Notes: generated by a model not told the origin, from the letters alone. A stretch of 63,511 nucleotides of DNA from Chara braunii (GCA_003427395.1 BFEA01000260.1:33958-97468); one strand, 5' to 3'; positions 1-16,200 are shown, counted from the stretch's first letter. Made by a program: numbers and translations.

Positions 1-72
<72 letters not shown>
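1..72. repeat. (GA)n microsatellite at window edge
   Basis: An uninterrupted GA dinucleotide run that is cut by the start of the window. The similar run at 269-331 produces spurious Arg-Glu and Leu-Ser reading frames. Confidence 0.97.
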
Positions 73-75
<3 letters not shown>

Positions 76-264
76 GGGACTCGATGAGGATTAGGAGGAA
101 GTCGGTGGCTGGGGGGAAGGTTAAAGGTTCATCGAGCTTTTTTGTCGTTTTCATTTCTCTATTCTTTTCCTTACGTGTGTGTGAGAGAGTGAGATAGACC
201 GGGGGAAGGGAGGAGAGGCGGAAGTCGGCGGGGTGGGGGGAGGTATAGCCGCGCCAAGTGCCAG

Positions 265-334
<70 letters not shown>

Positions 335-1248
335 GGGGAAACTCTGCCCAGCTGTCCATTATGTGATTCTGACACGTGCTACTTCGTTTCTTCTTTGCCT
401 CATGCCTTCCAGGAAATGTTCCAAGATGCACGTCCGACATTATGGTTCCCATGTCAATGCTACTCCCGACAAGTACCCCACACGAAGAGCAATTGCCACG
501 CAGATTGAATGCTGATTGTTTCATTCATACAATGCAAAACCTGCTTAACATCAGTGGCACTCCTATAATTGGAGGCGAATTCCAACAACTTCCCTGGGCC
601 AATCATCAATGACATCATGCGAGCCCACCAAACTGAAACTCACCCACACGCGCATGCACTTGCACACATAGAGTCGGAACTCAACAAGTAATCATGGGGC
701 ATACATTCAAGATAGCTTGATCACAAACATATTCAGAGAACACAGCAAACAAAGTCTGAATCGGAAACTTCAGCAAAAACATCAACGGGACAACGGAGAG
801 GATTTTCTCAGAAACTTTTAGAGTTGTTGCACAACACAAAACAAAAACGATGCTGCAAAGGTAACGGCTTCACAAACAAAACACTCACAGATAAAGAAAA
901 AAAAATGTTCAGGGGTACTCCCTCCTATTTTCTTGCATGCGGATTTCTGTCAGCTCTCAGGCTGTCTTTTTCTTATTGTGAAAGAAGCGGGGTATGATAG
1001 GGCAGTTCCTTGATGCTTTTTCTTTCTTTTGTGCGTTGTCCTTTTATGTTTTTGCGGGCGAAGCCGCAACGGGTCATCTAGTTTCGTTTTGTTTCTTCTC
1101 TTCTCGTACGGAGTCTCATTGGTGCTTCTGTCGCGCTATTGCTATCTTTTTTCTGTTTCTTTTTTTTTGTGCATTTCAGGCGCCATTTGGGGATGTTGCC
1201 ATACCGGTTGCATCTTTCCTCTTTCTTTTCTTTTCTTTTGTTAAACCA
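73..1248. other. Gene-free low-complexity region
   Basis: Apart from the second GA run I see no supported gene. The reading frames here are short, have no recognisable domain, and are T-rich (around 1000-1240) or derive from the microsatellite. The last eight bases before 1249 are the genuine left flank of the artefactual array that follows. Confidence 0.6.
269..331. repeat. (GA)n microsatellite
   Basis: About 31 uninterrupted GA units. Read in other frames it gives the poly(RE) and poly(SL) frames on both strands, which are not genes. Confidence 0.97.
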
Positions 1249-4200
1249 CCAATACACCTGGGGCTAAATGTACGAGCCTAAACTATAATTTTGCCAACCC
1301 TGAGGTTGGCACCGGTACTGGTCGCTCTTGGATTGAGTGCTGGACCTGCTGCTGACACAAGGAACAAAGGAAAGGCCGCTGTTTTCACTCATGTGCCACC
1401 CAAAGCTATCAGATTCGTCCAGGGATAGCCGTCACTTTCGACAGATACATTCAGGACTGTCTCTTATACACATCTAGATGTGTATAAGAGACAGCCAATA
1501 CACCTGGGGCTAAATGTACGAGCCTAAACTATAATTTTGCCAACCCTGAGGTTGGCACCGGTACTGGTCGCTCTTGGATTGAGTGCTGGACCTGCTGCTG
1601 ACACAAGGAACAAAGGAAAGGCCGCTGTTTTCACTCATGTGCCACCCAAAGCTATCAGATTCGTCCAGGGATAGCCGTCACTTTCGACAGATACATTCAG
1701 GACTGTCTCTTATACACATCTAGATGTGTATAAGAGACAGCCAATACACCTGGGGCTAAATGTACGAGCCTAAACTATAATTTTGCCAACCCTGAGGTTG
1801 GCACCGGTACTGGTCGCTCTTGGATTGAGTGCTGGACCTGCTGCTGACACAAGGAACAAAGGAAAGGCCGCTGTTTTCACTCATGTGCCACCCAAAGCTA
1901 TCAGATTCGTCCAGGGATAGCCGTCACTTTCGACAGATACATTCAGGACTGTCTCTTATACACATCTAGATGTGTATAAGAGACAGCCAATACACCTGGG
2001 GCTAAATGTACGAGCCTAAACTATAATTTTGCCAACCCTGAGGTTGGCACCGGTACTGGTCGCTCTTGGATTGAGTGCTGGACCTGCTGCTGACACAAGG
2101 AACAAAGGAAAGGCCGCTGTTTTCACTCATGTGCCACCCAAAGCTATCAGATTCGTCCAGGGATAGCCGTCACTTTCGACAGATACATTCAGGACTGTCT
2201 CTTATACACATCTAGATGTGTATAAGAGACAGCCAATACACCTGGGGCTAAATGTACGAGCCTAAACTATAATTTTGCCAACCCTGAGGTTGGCACCGGT
2301 ACTGGTCGCTCTTGGATTGAGTGCTGGACCTGCTGCTGACACAAGGAACAAAGGAAAGGCCGCTGTTTTCACTCATGTGCCACCCAAAGCTATCAGATTC
2401 GTCCAGGGATAGCCGTCACTTTCGACAGATACATTCAGGACTGTCTCTTATACACATCTAGATGTGTATAAGAGACAGCCAATACACCTGGGGCTAAATG
2501 TACGAGCCTAAACTATAATTTTGCCAACCCTGAGGTTGGCACCGGTACTGGTCGCTCTTGGATTGAGTGCTGGACCTGCTGCTGACACAAGGAACAAAGG
2601 AAAGGCCGCTGTTTTCACTCATGTGCCACCCAAAGCTATCAGATTCGTCCAGGGATAGCCGTCACTTTCGACAGATACATTCAGGACTGTCTCTTATACA
2701 CATCTAGATGTGTATAAGAGACAGCCAATACACCTGGGGCTAAATGTACGAGCCTAAACTATAATTTTGCCAACCCTGAGGTTGGCACCGGTACTGGTCG
2801 CTCTTGGATTGAGTGCTGGACCTGCTGCTGACACAAGGAACAAAGGAAAGGCCGCTGTTTTCACTCATGTGCCACCCAAAGCTATCAGATTCGTCCAGGG
2901 ATAGCCGTCACTTTCGACAGATACATTCAGGACTGTCTCTTATACACATCTAGATGTGTATAAGAGACAGCCAATACACCTGGGGCTAAATGTACGAGCC
3001 TAAACTATAATTTTGCCAACCCTGAGGTTGGCACCGGTACTGGTCGCTCTTGGATTGAGTGCTGGACCTGCTGCTGACACAAGGAACAAAGGAAAGGCCG
3101 CTGTTTTCACTCATGTGCCACCCAAAGCTATCAGATTCGTCCAGGGATAGCCGTCACTTTCGACAGATACATTCAGGACTGTCTCTTATACACATCTAGA
3201 TGTGTATAAGAGACAGCCAATACACCTGGGGCTAAATGTACGAGCCTAAACTATAATTTTGCCAACCCTGAGGTTGGCACCGGTACTGGTCGCTCTTGGA
3301 TTGAGTGCTGGACCTGCTGCTGACACAAGGAACAAAGGAAAGGCCGCTGTTTTCACTCATGTGCCACCCAAAGCTATCAGATTCGTCCAGGGATAGCCGT
3401 CACTTTCGACAGATACATTCAGGACTGTCTCTTATACACATCTAGATGTGTATAAGAGACAGCCAATACACCTGGGGCTAAATGTACGAGCCTAAACTAT
3501 AATTTTGCCAACCCTGAGGTTGGCACCGGTACTGGTCGCTCTTGGATTGAGTGCTGGACCTGCTGCTGACACAAGGAACAAAGGAAAGGCCGCTGTTTTC
3601 ACTCATGTGCCACCCAAAGCTATCAGATTCGTCCAGGGATAGCCGTCACTTTCGACAGATACATTCAGGACTGTCTCTTATACACATCTAGATGTGTATA
3701 AGAGACAGCCAATACACCTGGGGCTAAATGTACGAGCCTAAACTATAATTTTGCCAACCCTGAGGTTGGCACCGGTACTGGTCGCTCTTGGATTGAGTGC
3801 TGGACCTGCTGCTGACACAAGGAACAAAGGAAAGGCCGCTGTTTTCACTCATGTGCCACCCAAAGCTATCAGATTCGTCCAGGGATAGCCGTCACTTTCG
3901 ACAGATACATTCAGGACTGTCTCTTATACACATCTAGATGTGTATAAGAGACAGCCAATACACCTGGGGCTAAATGTACGAGCCTAAACTATAATTTTGC
4001 CAACCCTGAGGTTGGCACCGGTACTGGTCGCTCTTGGATTGAGTGCTGGACCTGCTGCTGACACAAGGAACAAAGGAAAGGCCGCTGTTTTCACTCATGT
4101 GCCACCCAAAGCTATCAGATTCGTCCAGGGATAGCCGTCACTTTCGACAGATACATTCAGGACTGTCTCTTATACACATCTAGATGTGTATAAGAGACAG

Positions 4201-7200
4201 CCAATACACCTGGGGCTAAATGTACGAGCCTAAACTATAATTTTGCCAACCCTGAGGTTGGCACCGGTACTGGTCGCTCTTGGATTGAGTGCTGGACCTG
4301 CTGCTGACACAAGGAACAAAGGAAAGGCCGCTGTTTTCACTCATGTGCCACCCAAAGCTATCAGATTCGTCCAGGGATAGCCGTCACTTTCGACAGATAC
4401 ATTCAGGACTGTCTCTTATACACATCTAGATGTGTATAAGAGACAGCCAATACACCTGGGGCTAAATGTACGAGCCTAAACTATAATTTTGCCAACCCTG
4501 AGGTTGGCACCGGTACTGGTCGCTCTTGGATTGAGTGCTGGACCTGCTGCTGACACAAGGAACAAAGGAAAGGCCGCTGTTTTCACTCATGTGCCACCCA
4601 AAGCTATCAGATTCGTCCAGGGATAGCCGTCACTTTCGACAGATACATTCAGGACTGTCTCTTATACACATCTAGATGTGTATAAGAGACAGCCAATACA
4701 CCTGGGGCTAAATGTACGAGCCTAAACTATAATTTTGCCAACCCTGAGGTTGGCACCGGTACTGGTCGCTCTTGGATTGAGTGCTGGACCTGCTGCTGAC
4801 ACAAGGAACAAAGGAAAGGCCGCTGTTTTCACTCATGTGCCACCCAAAGCTATCAGATTCGTCCAGGGATAGCCGTCACTTTCGACAGATACATTCAGGA
4901 CTGTCTCTTATACACATCTAGATGTGTATAAGAGACAGCCAATACACCTGGGGCTAAATGTACGAGCCTAAACTATAATTTTGCCAACCCTGAGGTTGGC
5001 ACCGGTACTGGTCGCTCTTGGATTGAGTGCTGGACCTGCTGCTGACACAAGGAACAAAGGAAAGGCCGCTGTTTTCACTCATGTGCCACCCAAAGCTATC
5101 AGATTCGTCCAGGGATAGCCGTCACTTTCGACAGATACATTCAGGACTGTCTCTTATACACATCTAGATGTGTATAAGAGACAGCCAATACACCTGGGGC
5201 TAAATGTACGAGCCTAAACTATAATTTTGCCAACCCTGAGGTTGGCACCGGTACTGGTCGCTCTTGGATTGAGTGCTGGACCTGCTGCTGACACAAGGAA
5301 CAAAGGAAAGGCCGCTGTTTTCACTCATGTGCCACCCAAAGCTATCAGATTCGTCCAGGGATAGCCGTCACTTTCGACAGATACATTCAGGACTGTCTCT
5401 TATACACATCTAGATGTGTATAAGAGACAGCCAATACACCTGGGGCTAAATGTACGAGCCTAAACTATAATTTTGCCAACCCTGAGGTTGGCACCGGTAC
5501 TGGTCGCTCTTGGATTGAGTGCTGGACCTGCTGCTGACACAAGGAACAAAGGAAAGGCCGCTGTTTTCACTCATGTGCCACCCAAAGCTATCAGATTCGT
5601 CCAGGGATAGCCGTCACTTTCGACAGATACATTCAGGACTGTCTCTTATACACATCTAGATGTGTATAAGAGACAGCCAATACACCTGGGGCTAAATGTA
5701 CGAGCCTAAACTATAATTTTGCCAACCCTGAGGTTGGCACCGGTACTGGTCGCTCTTGGATTGAGTGCTGGACCTGCTGCTGACACAAGGAACAAAGGAA
5801 AGGCCGCTGTTTTCACTCATGTGCCACCCAAAGCTATCAGATTCGTCCAGGGATAGCCGTCACTTTCGACAGATACATTCAGGACTGTCTCTTATACACA
5901 TCTAGATGTGTATAAGAGACAGCCAATACACCTGGGGCTAAATGTACGAGCCTAAACTATAATTTTGCCAACCCTGAGGTTGGCACCGGTACTGGTCGCT
6001 CTTGGATTGAGTGCTGGACCTGCTGCTGACACAAGGAACAAAGGAAAGGCCGCTGTTTTCACTCATGTGCCACCCAAAGCTATCAGATTCGTCCAGGGAT
6101 AGCCGTCACTTTCGACAGATACATTCAGGACTGTCTCTTATACACATCTAGATGTGTATAAGAGACAGCCAATACACCTGGGGCTAAATGTACGAGCCTA
6201 AACTATAATTTTGCCAACCCTGAGGTTGGCACCGGTACTGGTCGCTCTTGGATTGAGTGCTGGACCTGCTGCTGACACAAGGAACAAAGGAAAGGCCGCT
6301 GTTTTCACTCATGTGCCACCCAAAGCTATCAGATTCGTCCAGGGATAGCCGTCACTTTCGACAGATACATTCAGGACTGTCTCTTATACACATCTAGATG
6401 TGTATAAGAGACAGCCAATACACCTGGGGCTAAATGTACGAGCCTAAACTATAATTTTGCCAACCCTGAGGTTGGCACCGGTACTGGTCGCTCTTGGATT
6501 GAGTGCTGGACCTGCTGCTGACACAAGGAACAAAGGAAAGGCCGCTGTTTTCACTCATGTGCCACCCAAAGCTATCAGATTCGTCCAGGGATAGCCGTCA
6601 CTTTCGACAGATACATTCAGGACTGTCTCTTATACACATCTAGATGTGTATAAGAGACAGCCAATACACCTGGGGCTAAATGTACGAGCCTAAACTATAA
6701 TTTTGCCAACCCTGAGGTTGGCACCGGTACTGGTCGCTCTTGGATTGAGTGCTGGACCTGCTGCTGACACAAGGAACAAAGGAAAGGCCGCTGTTTTCAC
6801 TCATGTGCCACCCAAAGCTATCAGATTCGTCCAGGGATAGCCGTCACTTTCGACAGATACATTCAGGACTGTCTCTTATACACATCTAGATGTGTATAAG
6901 AGACAGCCAATACACCTGGGGCTAAATGTACGAGCCTAAACTATAATTTTGCCAACCCTGAGGTTGGCACCGGTACTGGTCGCTCTTGGATTGAGTGCTG
7001 GACCTGCTGCTGACACAAGGAACAAAGGAAAGGCCGCTGTTTTCACTCATGTGCCACCCAAAGCTATCAGATTCGTCCAGGGATAGCCGTCACTTTCGAC
7101 AGATACATTCAGGACTGTCTCTTATACACATCTAGATGTGTATAAGAGACAGCCAATACACCTGGGGCTAAATGTACGAGCCTAAACTATAATTTTGCCA

Positions 7201-10200
7201 ACCCTGAGGTTGGCACCGGTACTGGTCGCTCTTGGATTGAGTGCTGGACCTGCTGCTGACACAAGGAACAAAGGAAAGGCCGCTGTTTTCACTCATGTGC
7301 CACCCAAAGCTATCAGATTCGTCCAGGGATAGCCGTCACTTTCGACAGATACATTCAGGACTGTCTCTTATACACATCTAGATGTGTATAAGAGACAGCC
7401 AATACACCTGGGGCTAAATGTACGAGCCTAAACTATAATTTTGCCAACCCTGAGGTTGGCACCGGTACTGGTCGCTCTTGGATTGAGTGCTGGACCTGCT
7501 GCTGACACAAGGAACAAAGGAAAGGCCGCTGTTTTCACTCATGTGCCACCCAAAGCTATCAGATTCGTCCAGGGATAGCCGTCACTTTCGACAGATACAT
7601 TCAGGACTGTCTCTTATACACATCTAGATGTGTATAAGAGACAGCCAATACACCTGGGGCTAAATGTACGAGCCTAAACTATAATTTTGCCAACCCTGAG
7701 GTTGGCACCGGTACTGGTCGCTCTTGGATTGAGTGCTGGACCTGCTGCTGACACAAGGAACAAAGGAAAGGCCGCTGTTTTCACTCATGTGCCACCCAAA
7801 GCTATCAGATTCGTCCAGGGATAGCCGTCACTTTCGACAGATACATTCAGGACTGTCTCTTATACACATCTAGATGTGTATAAGAGACAGCCAATACACC
7901 TGGGGCTAAATGTACGAGCCTAAACTATAATTTTGCCAACCCTGAGGTTGGCACCGGTACTGGTCGCTCTTGGATTGAGTGCTGGACCTGCTGCTGACAC
8001 AAGGAACAAAGGAAAGGCCGCTGTTTTCACTCATGTGCCACCCAAAGCTATCAGATTCGTCCAGGGATAGCCGTCACTTTCGACAGATACATTCAGGACT
8101 GTCTCTTATACACATCTAGATGTGTATAAGAGACAGCCAATACACCTGGGGCTAAATGTACGAGCCTAAACTATAATTTTGCCAACCCTGAGGTTGGCAC
8201 CGGTACTGGTCGCTCTTGGATTGAGTGCTGGACCTGCTGCTGACACAAGGAACAAAGGAAAGGCCGCTGTTTTCACTCATGTGCCACCCAAAGCTATCAG
8301 ATTCGTCCAGGGATAGCCGTCACTTTCGACAGATACATTCAGGACTGTCTCTTATACACATCTAGATGTGTATAAGAGACAGCCAATACACCTGGGGCTA
8401 AATGTACGAGCCTAAACTATAATTTTGCCAACCCTGAGGTTGGCACCGGTACTGGTCGCTCTTGGATTGAGTGCTGGACCTGCTGCTGACACAAGGAACA
8501 AAGGAAAGGCCGCTGTTTTCACTCATGTGCCACCCAAAGCTATCAGATTCGTCCAGGGATAGCCGTCACTTTCGACAGATACATTCAGGACTGTCTCTTA
8601 TACACATCTAGATGTGTATAAGAGACAGCCAATACACCTGGGGCTAAATGTACGAGCCTAAACTATAATTTTGCCAACCCTGAGGTTGGCACCGGTACTG
8701 GTCGCTCTTGGATTGAGTGCTGGACCTGCTGCTGACACAAGGAACAAAGGAAAGGCCGCTGTTTTCACTCATGTGCCACCCAAAGCTATCAGATTCGTCC
8801 AGGGATAGCCGTCACTTTCGACAGATACATTCAGGACTGTCTCTTATACACATCTAGATGTGTATAAGAGACAGCCAATACACCTGGGGCTAAATGTACG
8901 AGCCTAAACTATAATTTTGCCAACCCTGAGGTTGGCACCGGTACTGGTCGCTCTTGGATTGAGTGCTGGACCTGCTGCTGACACAAGGAACAAAGGAAAG
9001 GCCGCTGTTTTCACTCATGTGCCACCCAAAGCTATCAGATTCGTCCAGGGATAGCCGTCACTTTCGACAGATACATTCAGGACTGTCTCTTATACACATC
9101 TAGATGTGTATAAGAGACAGCCAATACACCTGGGGCTAAATGTACGAGCCTAAACTATAATTTTGCCAACCCTGAGGTTGGCACCGGTACTGGTCGCTCT
9201 TGGATTGAGTGCTGGACCTGCTGCTGACACAAGGAACAAAGGAAAGGCCGCTGTTTTCACTCATGTGCCACCCAAAGCTATCAGATTCGTCCAGGGATAG
9301 CCGTCACTTTCGACAGATACATTCAGGACTGTCTCTTATACACATCTAGATGTGTATAAGAGACAGCCAATACACCTGGGGCTAAATGTACGAGCCTAAA
9401 CTATAATTTTGCCAACCCTGAGGTTGGCACCGGTACTGGTCGCTCTTGGATTGAGTGCTGGACCTGCTGCTGACACAAGGAACAAAGGAAAGGCCGCTGT
9501 TTTCACTCATGTGCCACCCAAAGCTATCAGATTCGTCCAGGGATAGCCGTCACTTTCGACAGATACATTCAGGACTGTCTCTTATACACATCTAGATGTG
9601 TATAAGAGACAGCCAATACACCTGGGGCTAAATGTACGAGCCTAAACTATAATTTTGCCAACCCTGAGGTTGGCACCGGTACTGGTCGCTCTTGGATTGA
9701 GTGCTGGACCTGCTGCTGACACAAGGAACAAAGGAAAGGCCGCTGTTTTCACTCATGTGCCACCCAAAGCTATCAGATTCGTCCAGGGATAGCCGTCACT
9801 TTCGACAGATACATTCAGGACTGTCTCTTATACACATCTAGATGTGTATAAGAGACAGCCAATACACCTGGGGCTAAATGTACGAGCCTAAACTATAATT
9901 TTGCCAACCCTGAGGTTGGCACCGGTACTGGTCGCTCTTGGATTGAGTGCTGGACCTGCTGCTGACACAAGGAACAAAGGAAAGGCCGCTGTTTTCACTC
10001 ATGTGCCACCCAAAGCTATCAGATTCGTCCAGGGATAGCCGTCACTTTCGACAGATACATTCAGGACTGTCTCTTATACACATCTAGATGTGTATAAGAG
10101 ACAGCCAATACACCTGGGGCTAAATGTACGAGCCTAAACTATAATTTTGCCAACCCTGAGGTTGGCACCGGTACTGGTCGCTCTTGGATTGAGTGCTGGA

Positions 10201-13200
10201 CCTGCTGCTGACACAAGGAACAAAGGAAAGGCCGCTGTTTTCACTCATGTGCCACCCAAAGCTATCAGATTCGTCCAGGGATAGCCGTCACTTTCGACAG
10301 ATACATTCAGGACTGTCTCTTATACACATCTAGATGTGTATAAGAGACAGCCAATACACCTGGGGCTAAATGTACGAGCCTAAACTATAATTTTGCCAAC
10401 CCTGAGGTTGGCACCGGTACTGGTCGCTCTTGGATTGAGTGCTGGACCTGCTGCTGACACAAGGAACAAAGGAAAGGCCGCTGTTTTCACTCATGTGCCA
10501 CCCAAAGCTATCAGATTCGTCCAGGGATAGCCGTCACTTTCGACAGATACATTCAGGACTGTCTCTTATACACATCTAGATGTGTATAAGAGACAGCCAA
10601 TACACCTGGGGCTAAATGTACGAGCCTAAACTATAATTTTGCCAACCCTGAGGTTGGCACCGGTACTGGTCGCTCTTGGATTGAGTGCTGGACCTGCTGC
10701 TGACACAAGGAACAAAGGAAAGGCCGCTGTTTTCACTCATGTGCCACCCAAAGCTATCAGATTCGTCCAGGGATAGCCGTCACTTTCGACAGATACATTC
10801 AGGACTGTCTCTTATACACATCTAGATGTGTATAAGAGACAGCCAATACACCTGGGGCTAAATGTACGAGCCTAAACTATAATTTTGCCAACCCTGAGGT
10901 TGGCACCGGTACTGGTCGCTCTTGGATTGAGTGCTGGACCTGCTGCTGACACAAGGAACAAAGGAAAGGCCGCTGTTTTCACTCATGTGCCACCCAAAGC
11001 TATCAGATTCGTCCAGGGATAGCCGTCACTTTCGACAGATACATTCAGGACTGTCTCTTATACACATCTAGATGTGTATAAGAGACAGCCAATACACCTG
11101 GGGCTAAATGTACGAGCCTAAACTATAATTTTGCCAACCCTGAGGTTGGCACCGGTACTGGTCGCTCTTGGATTGAGTGCTGGACCTGCTGCTGACACAA
11201 GGAACAAAGGAAAGGCCGCTGTTTTCACTCATGTGCCACCCAAAGCTATCAGATTCGTCCAGGGATAGCCGTCACTTTCGACAGATACATTCAGGACTGT
11301 CTCTTATACACATCTAGATGTGTATAAGAGACAGCCAATACACCTGGGGCTAAATGTACGAGCCTAAACTATAATTTTGCCAACCCTGAGGTTGGCACCG
11401 GTACTGGTCGCTCTTGGATTGAGTGCTGGACCTGCTGCTGACACAAGGAACAAAGGAAAGGCCGCTGTTTTCACTCATGTGCCACCCAAAGCTATCAGAT
11501 TCGTCCAGGGATAGCCGTCACTTTCGACAGATACATTCAGGACTGTCTCTTATACACATCTAGATGTGTATAAGAGACAGCCAATACACCTGGGGCTAAA
11601 TGTACGAGCCTAAACTATAATTTTGCCAACCCTGAGGTTGGCACCGGTACTGGTCGCTCTTGGATTGAGTGCTGGACCTGCTGCTGACACAAGGAACAAA
11701 GGAAAGGCCGCTGTTTTCACTCATGTGCCACCCAAAGCTATCAGATTCGTCCAGGGATAGCCGTCACTTTCGACAGATACATTCAGGACTGTCTCTTATA
11801 CACATCTAGATGTGTATAAGAGACAGCCAATACACCTGGGGCTAAATGTACGAGCCTAAACTATAATTTTGCCAACCCTGAGGTTGGCACCGGTACTGGT
11901 CGCTCTTGGATTGAGTGCTGGACCTGCTGCTGACACAAGGAACAAAGGAAAGGCCGCTGTTTTCACTCATGTGCCACCCAAAGCTATCAGATTCGTCCAG
12001 GGATAGCCGTCACTTTCGACAGATACATTCAGGACTGTCTCTTATACACATCTAGATGTGTATAAGAGACAGCCAATACACCTGGGGCTAAATGTACGAG
12101 CCTAAACTATAATTTTGCCAACCCTGAGGTTGGCACCGGTACTGGTCGCTCTTGGATTGAGTGCTGGACCTGCTGCTGACACAAGGAACAAAGGAAAGGC
12201 CGCTGTTTTCACTCATGTGCCACCCAAAGCTATCAGATTCGTCCAGGGATAGCCGTCACTTTCGACAGATACATTCAGGACTGTCTCTTATACACATCTA
12301 GATGTGTATAAGAGACAGCCAATACACCTGGGGCTAAATGTACGAGCCTAAACTATAATTTTGCCAACCCTGAGGTTGGCACCGGTACTGGTCGCTCTTG
12401 GATTGAGTGCTGGACCTGCTGCTGACACAAGGAACAAAGGAAAGGCCGCTGTTTTCACTCATGTGCCACCCAAAGCTATCAGATTCGTCCAGGGATAGCC
12501 GTCACTTTCGACAGATACATTCAGGACTGTCTCTTATACACATCTAGATGTGTATAAGAGACAGCCAATACACCTGGGGCTAAATGTACGAGCCTAAACT
12601 ATAATTTTGCCAACCCTGAGGTTGGCACCGGTACTGGTCGCTCTTGGATTGAGTGCTGGACCTGCTGCTGACACAAGGAACAAAGGAAAGGCCGCTGTTT
12701 TCACTCATGTGCCACCCAAAGCTATCAGATTCGTCCAGGGATAGCCGTCACTTTCGACAGATACATTCAGGACTGTCTCTTATACACATCTAGATGTGTA
12801 TAAGAGACAGCCAATACACCTGGGGCTAAATGTACGAGCCTAAACTATAATTTTGCCAACCCTGAGGTTGGCACCGGTACTGGTCGCTCTTGGATTGAGT
12901 GCTGGACCTGCTGCTGACACAAGGAACAAAGGAAAGGCCGCTGTTTTCACTCATGTGCCACCCAAAGCTATCAGATTCGTCCAGGGATAGCCGTCACTTT
13001 CGACAGATACATTCAGGACTGTCTCTTATACACATCTAGATGTGTATAAGAGACAGCCAATACACCTGGGGCTAAATGTACGAGCCTAAACTATAATTTT
13101 GCCAACCCTGAGGTTGGCACCGGTACTGGTCGCTCTTGGATTGAGTGCTGGACCTGCTGCTGACACAAGGAACAAAGGAAAGGCCGCTGTTTTCACTCAT

Positions 13201-16200
13201 GTGCCACCCAAAGCTATCAGATTCGTCCAGGGATAGCCGTCACTTTCGACAGATACATTCAGGACTGTCTCTTATACACATCTAGATGTGTATAAGAGAC
13301 AGCCAATACACCTGGGGCTAAATGTACGAGCCTAAACTATAATTTTGCCAACCCTGAGGTTGGCACCGGTACTGGTCGCTCTTGGATTGAGTGCTGGACC
13401 TGCTGCTGACACAAGGAACAAAGGAAAGGCCGCTGTTTTCACTCATGTGCCACCCAAAGCTATCAGATTCGTCCAGGGATAGCCGTCACTTTCGACAGAT
13501 ACATTCAGGACTGTCTCTTATACACATCTAGATGTGTATAAGAGACAGCCAATACACCTGGGGCTAAATGTACGAGCCTAAACTATAATTTTGCCAACCC
13601 TGAGGTTGGCACCGGTACTGGTCGCTCTTGGATTGAGTGCTGGACCTGCTGCTGACACAAGGAACAAAGGAAAGGCCGCTGTTTTCACTCATGTGCCACC
13701 CAAAGCTATCAGATTCGTCCAGGGATAGCCGTCACTTTCGACAGATACATTCAGGACTGTCTCTTATACACATCTAGATGTGTATAAGAGACAGCCAATA
13801 CACCTGGGGCTAAATGTACGAGCCTAAACTATAATTTTGCCAACCCTGAGGTTGGCACCGGTACTGGTCGCTCTTGGATTGAGTGCTGGACCTGCTGCTG
13901 ACACAAGGAACAAAGGAAAGGCCGCTGTTTTCACTCATGTGCCACCCAAAGCTATCAGATTCGTCCAGGGATAGCCGTCACTTTCGACAGATACATTCAG
14001 GACTGTCTCTTATACACATCTAGATGTGTATAAGAGACAGCCAATACACCTGGGGCTAAATGTACGAGCCTAAACTATAATTTTGCCAACCCTGAGGTTG
14101 GCACCGGTACTGGTCGCTCTTGGATTGAGTGCTGGACCTGCTGCTGACACAAGGAACAAAGGAAAGGCCGCTGTTTTCACTCATGTGCCACCCAAAGCTA
14201 TCAGATTCGTCCAGGGATAGCCGTCACTTTCGACAGATACATTCAGGACTGTCTCTTATACACATCTAGATGTGTATAAGAGACAGCCAATACACCTGGG
14301 GCTAAATGTACGAGCCTAAACTATAATTTTGCCAACCCTGAGGTTGGCACCGGTACTGGTCGCTCTTGGATTGAGTGCTGGACCTGCTGCTGACACAAGG
14401 AACAAAGGAAAGGCCGCTGTTTTCACTCATGTGCCACCCAAAGCTATCAGATTCGTCCAGGGATAGCCGTCACTTTCGACAGATACATTCAGGACTGTCT
14501 CTTATACACATCTAGATGTGTATAAGAGACAGCCAATACACCTGGGGCTAAATGTACGAGCCTAAACTATAATTTTGCCAACCCTGAGGTTGGCACCGGT
14601 ACTGGTCGCTCTTGGATTGAGTGCTGGACCTGCTGCTGACACAAGGAACAAAGGAAAGGCCGCTGTTTTCACTCATGTGCCACCCAAAGCTATCAGATTC
14701 GTCCAGGGATAGCCGTCACTTTCGACAGATACATTCAGGACTGTCTCTTATACACATCTAGATGTGTATAAGAGACAGCCAATACACCTGGGGCTAAATG
14801 TACGAGCCTAAACTATAATTTTGCCAACCCTGAGGTTGGCACCGGTACTGGTCGCTCTTGGATTGAGTGCTGGACCTGCTGCTGACACAAGGAACAAAGG
14901 AAAGGCCGCTGTTTTCACTCATGTGCCACCCAAAGCTATCAGATTCGTCCAGGGATAGCCGTCACTTTCGACAGATACATTCAGGACTGTCTCTTATACA
15001 CATCTAGATGTGTATAAGAGACAGCCAATACACCTGGGGCTAAATGTACGAGCCTAAACTATAATTTTGCCAACCCTGAGGTTGGCACCGGTACTGGTCG
15101 CTCTTGGATTGAGTGCTGGACCTGCTGCTGACACAAGGAACAAAGGAAAGGCCGCTGTTTTCACTCATGTGCCACCCAAAGCTATCAGATTCGTCCAGGG
15201 ATAGCCGTCACTTTCGACAGATACATTCAGGACTGTCTCTTATACACATCTAGATGTGTATAAGAGACAGCCAATACACCTGGGGCTAAATGTACGAGCC
15301 TAAACTATAATTTTGCCAACCCTGAGGTTGGCACCGGTACTGGTCGCTCTTGGATTGAGTGCTGGACCTGCTGCTGACACAAGGAACAAAGGAAAGGCCG
15401 CTGTTTTCACTCATGTGCCACCCAAAGCTATCAGATTCGTCCAGGGATAGCCGTCACTTTCGACAGATACATTCAGGACTGTCTCTTATACACATCTAGA
15501 TGTGTATAAGAGACAGCCAATACACCTGGGGCTAAATGTACGAGCCTAAACTATAATTTTGCCAACCCTGAGGTTGGCACCGGTACTGGTCGCTCTTGGA
15601 TTGAGTGCTGGACCTGCTGCTGACACAAGGAACAAAGGAAAGGCCGCTGTTTTCACTCATGTGCCACCCAAAGCTATCAGATTCGTCCAGGGATAGCCGT
15701 CACTTTCGACAGATACATTCAGGACTGTCTCTTATACACATCTAGATGTGTATAAGAGACAGCCAATACACCTGGGGCTAAATGTACGAGCCTAAACTAT
15801 AATTTTGCCAACCCTGAGGTTGGCACCGGTACTGGTCGCTCTTGGATTGAGTGCTGGACCTGCTGCTGACACAAGGAACAAAGGAAAGGCCGCTGTTTTC
15901 ACTCATGTGCCACCCAAAGCTATCAGATTCGTCCAGGGATAGCCGTCACTTTCGACAGATACATTCAGGACTGTCTCTTATACACATCTAGATGTGTATA
16001 AGAGACAGCCAATACACCTGGGGCTAAATGTACGAGCCTAAACTATAATTTTGCCAACCCTGAGGTTGGCACCGGTACTGGTCGCTCTTGGATTGAGTGC
16101 TGGACCTGCTGCTGACACAAGGAACAAAGGAAAGGCCGCTGTTTTCACTCATGTGCCACCCAAAGCTATCAGATTCGTCCAGGGATAGCCGTCACTTTCG

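Noticed and set aside
151-524. Long Leu-Ser and Arg-Glu reading frames on both strands
   Set aside because: They are translations of the GA microsatellite. The same applies to frames around 41214-41453, 55916-56292 and 60719-61126.
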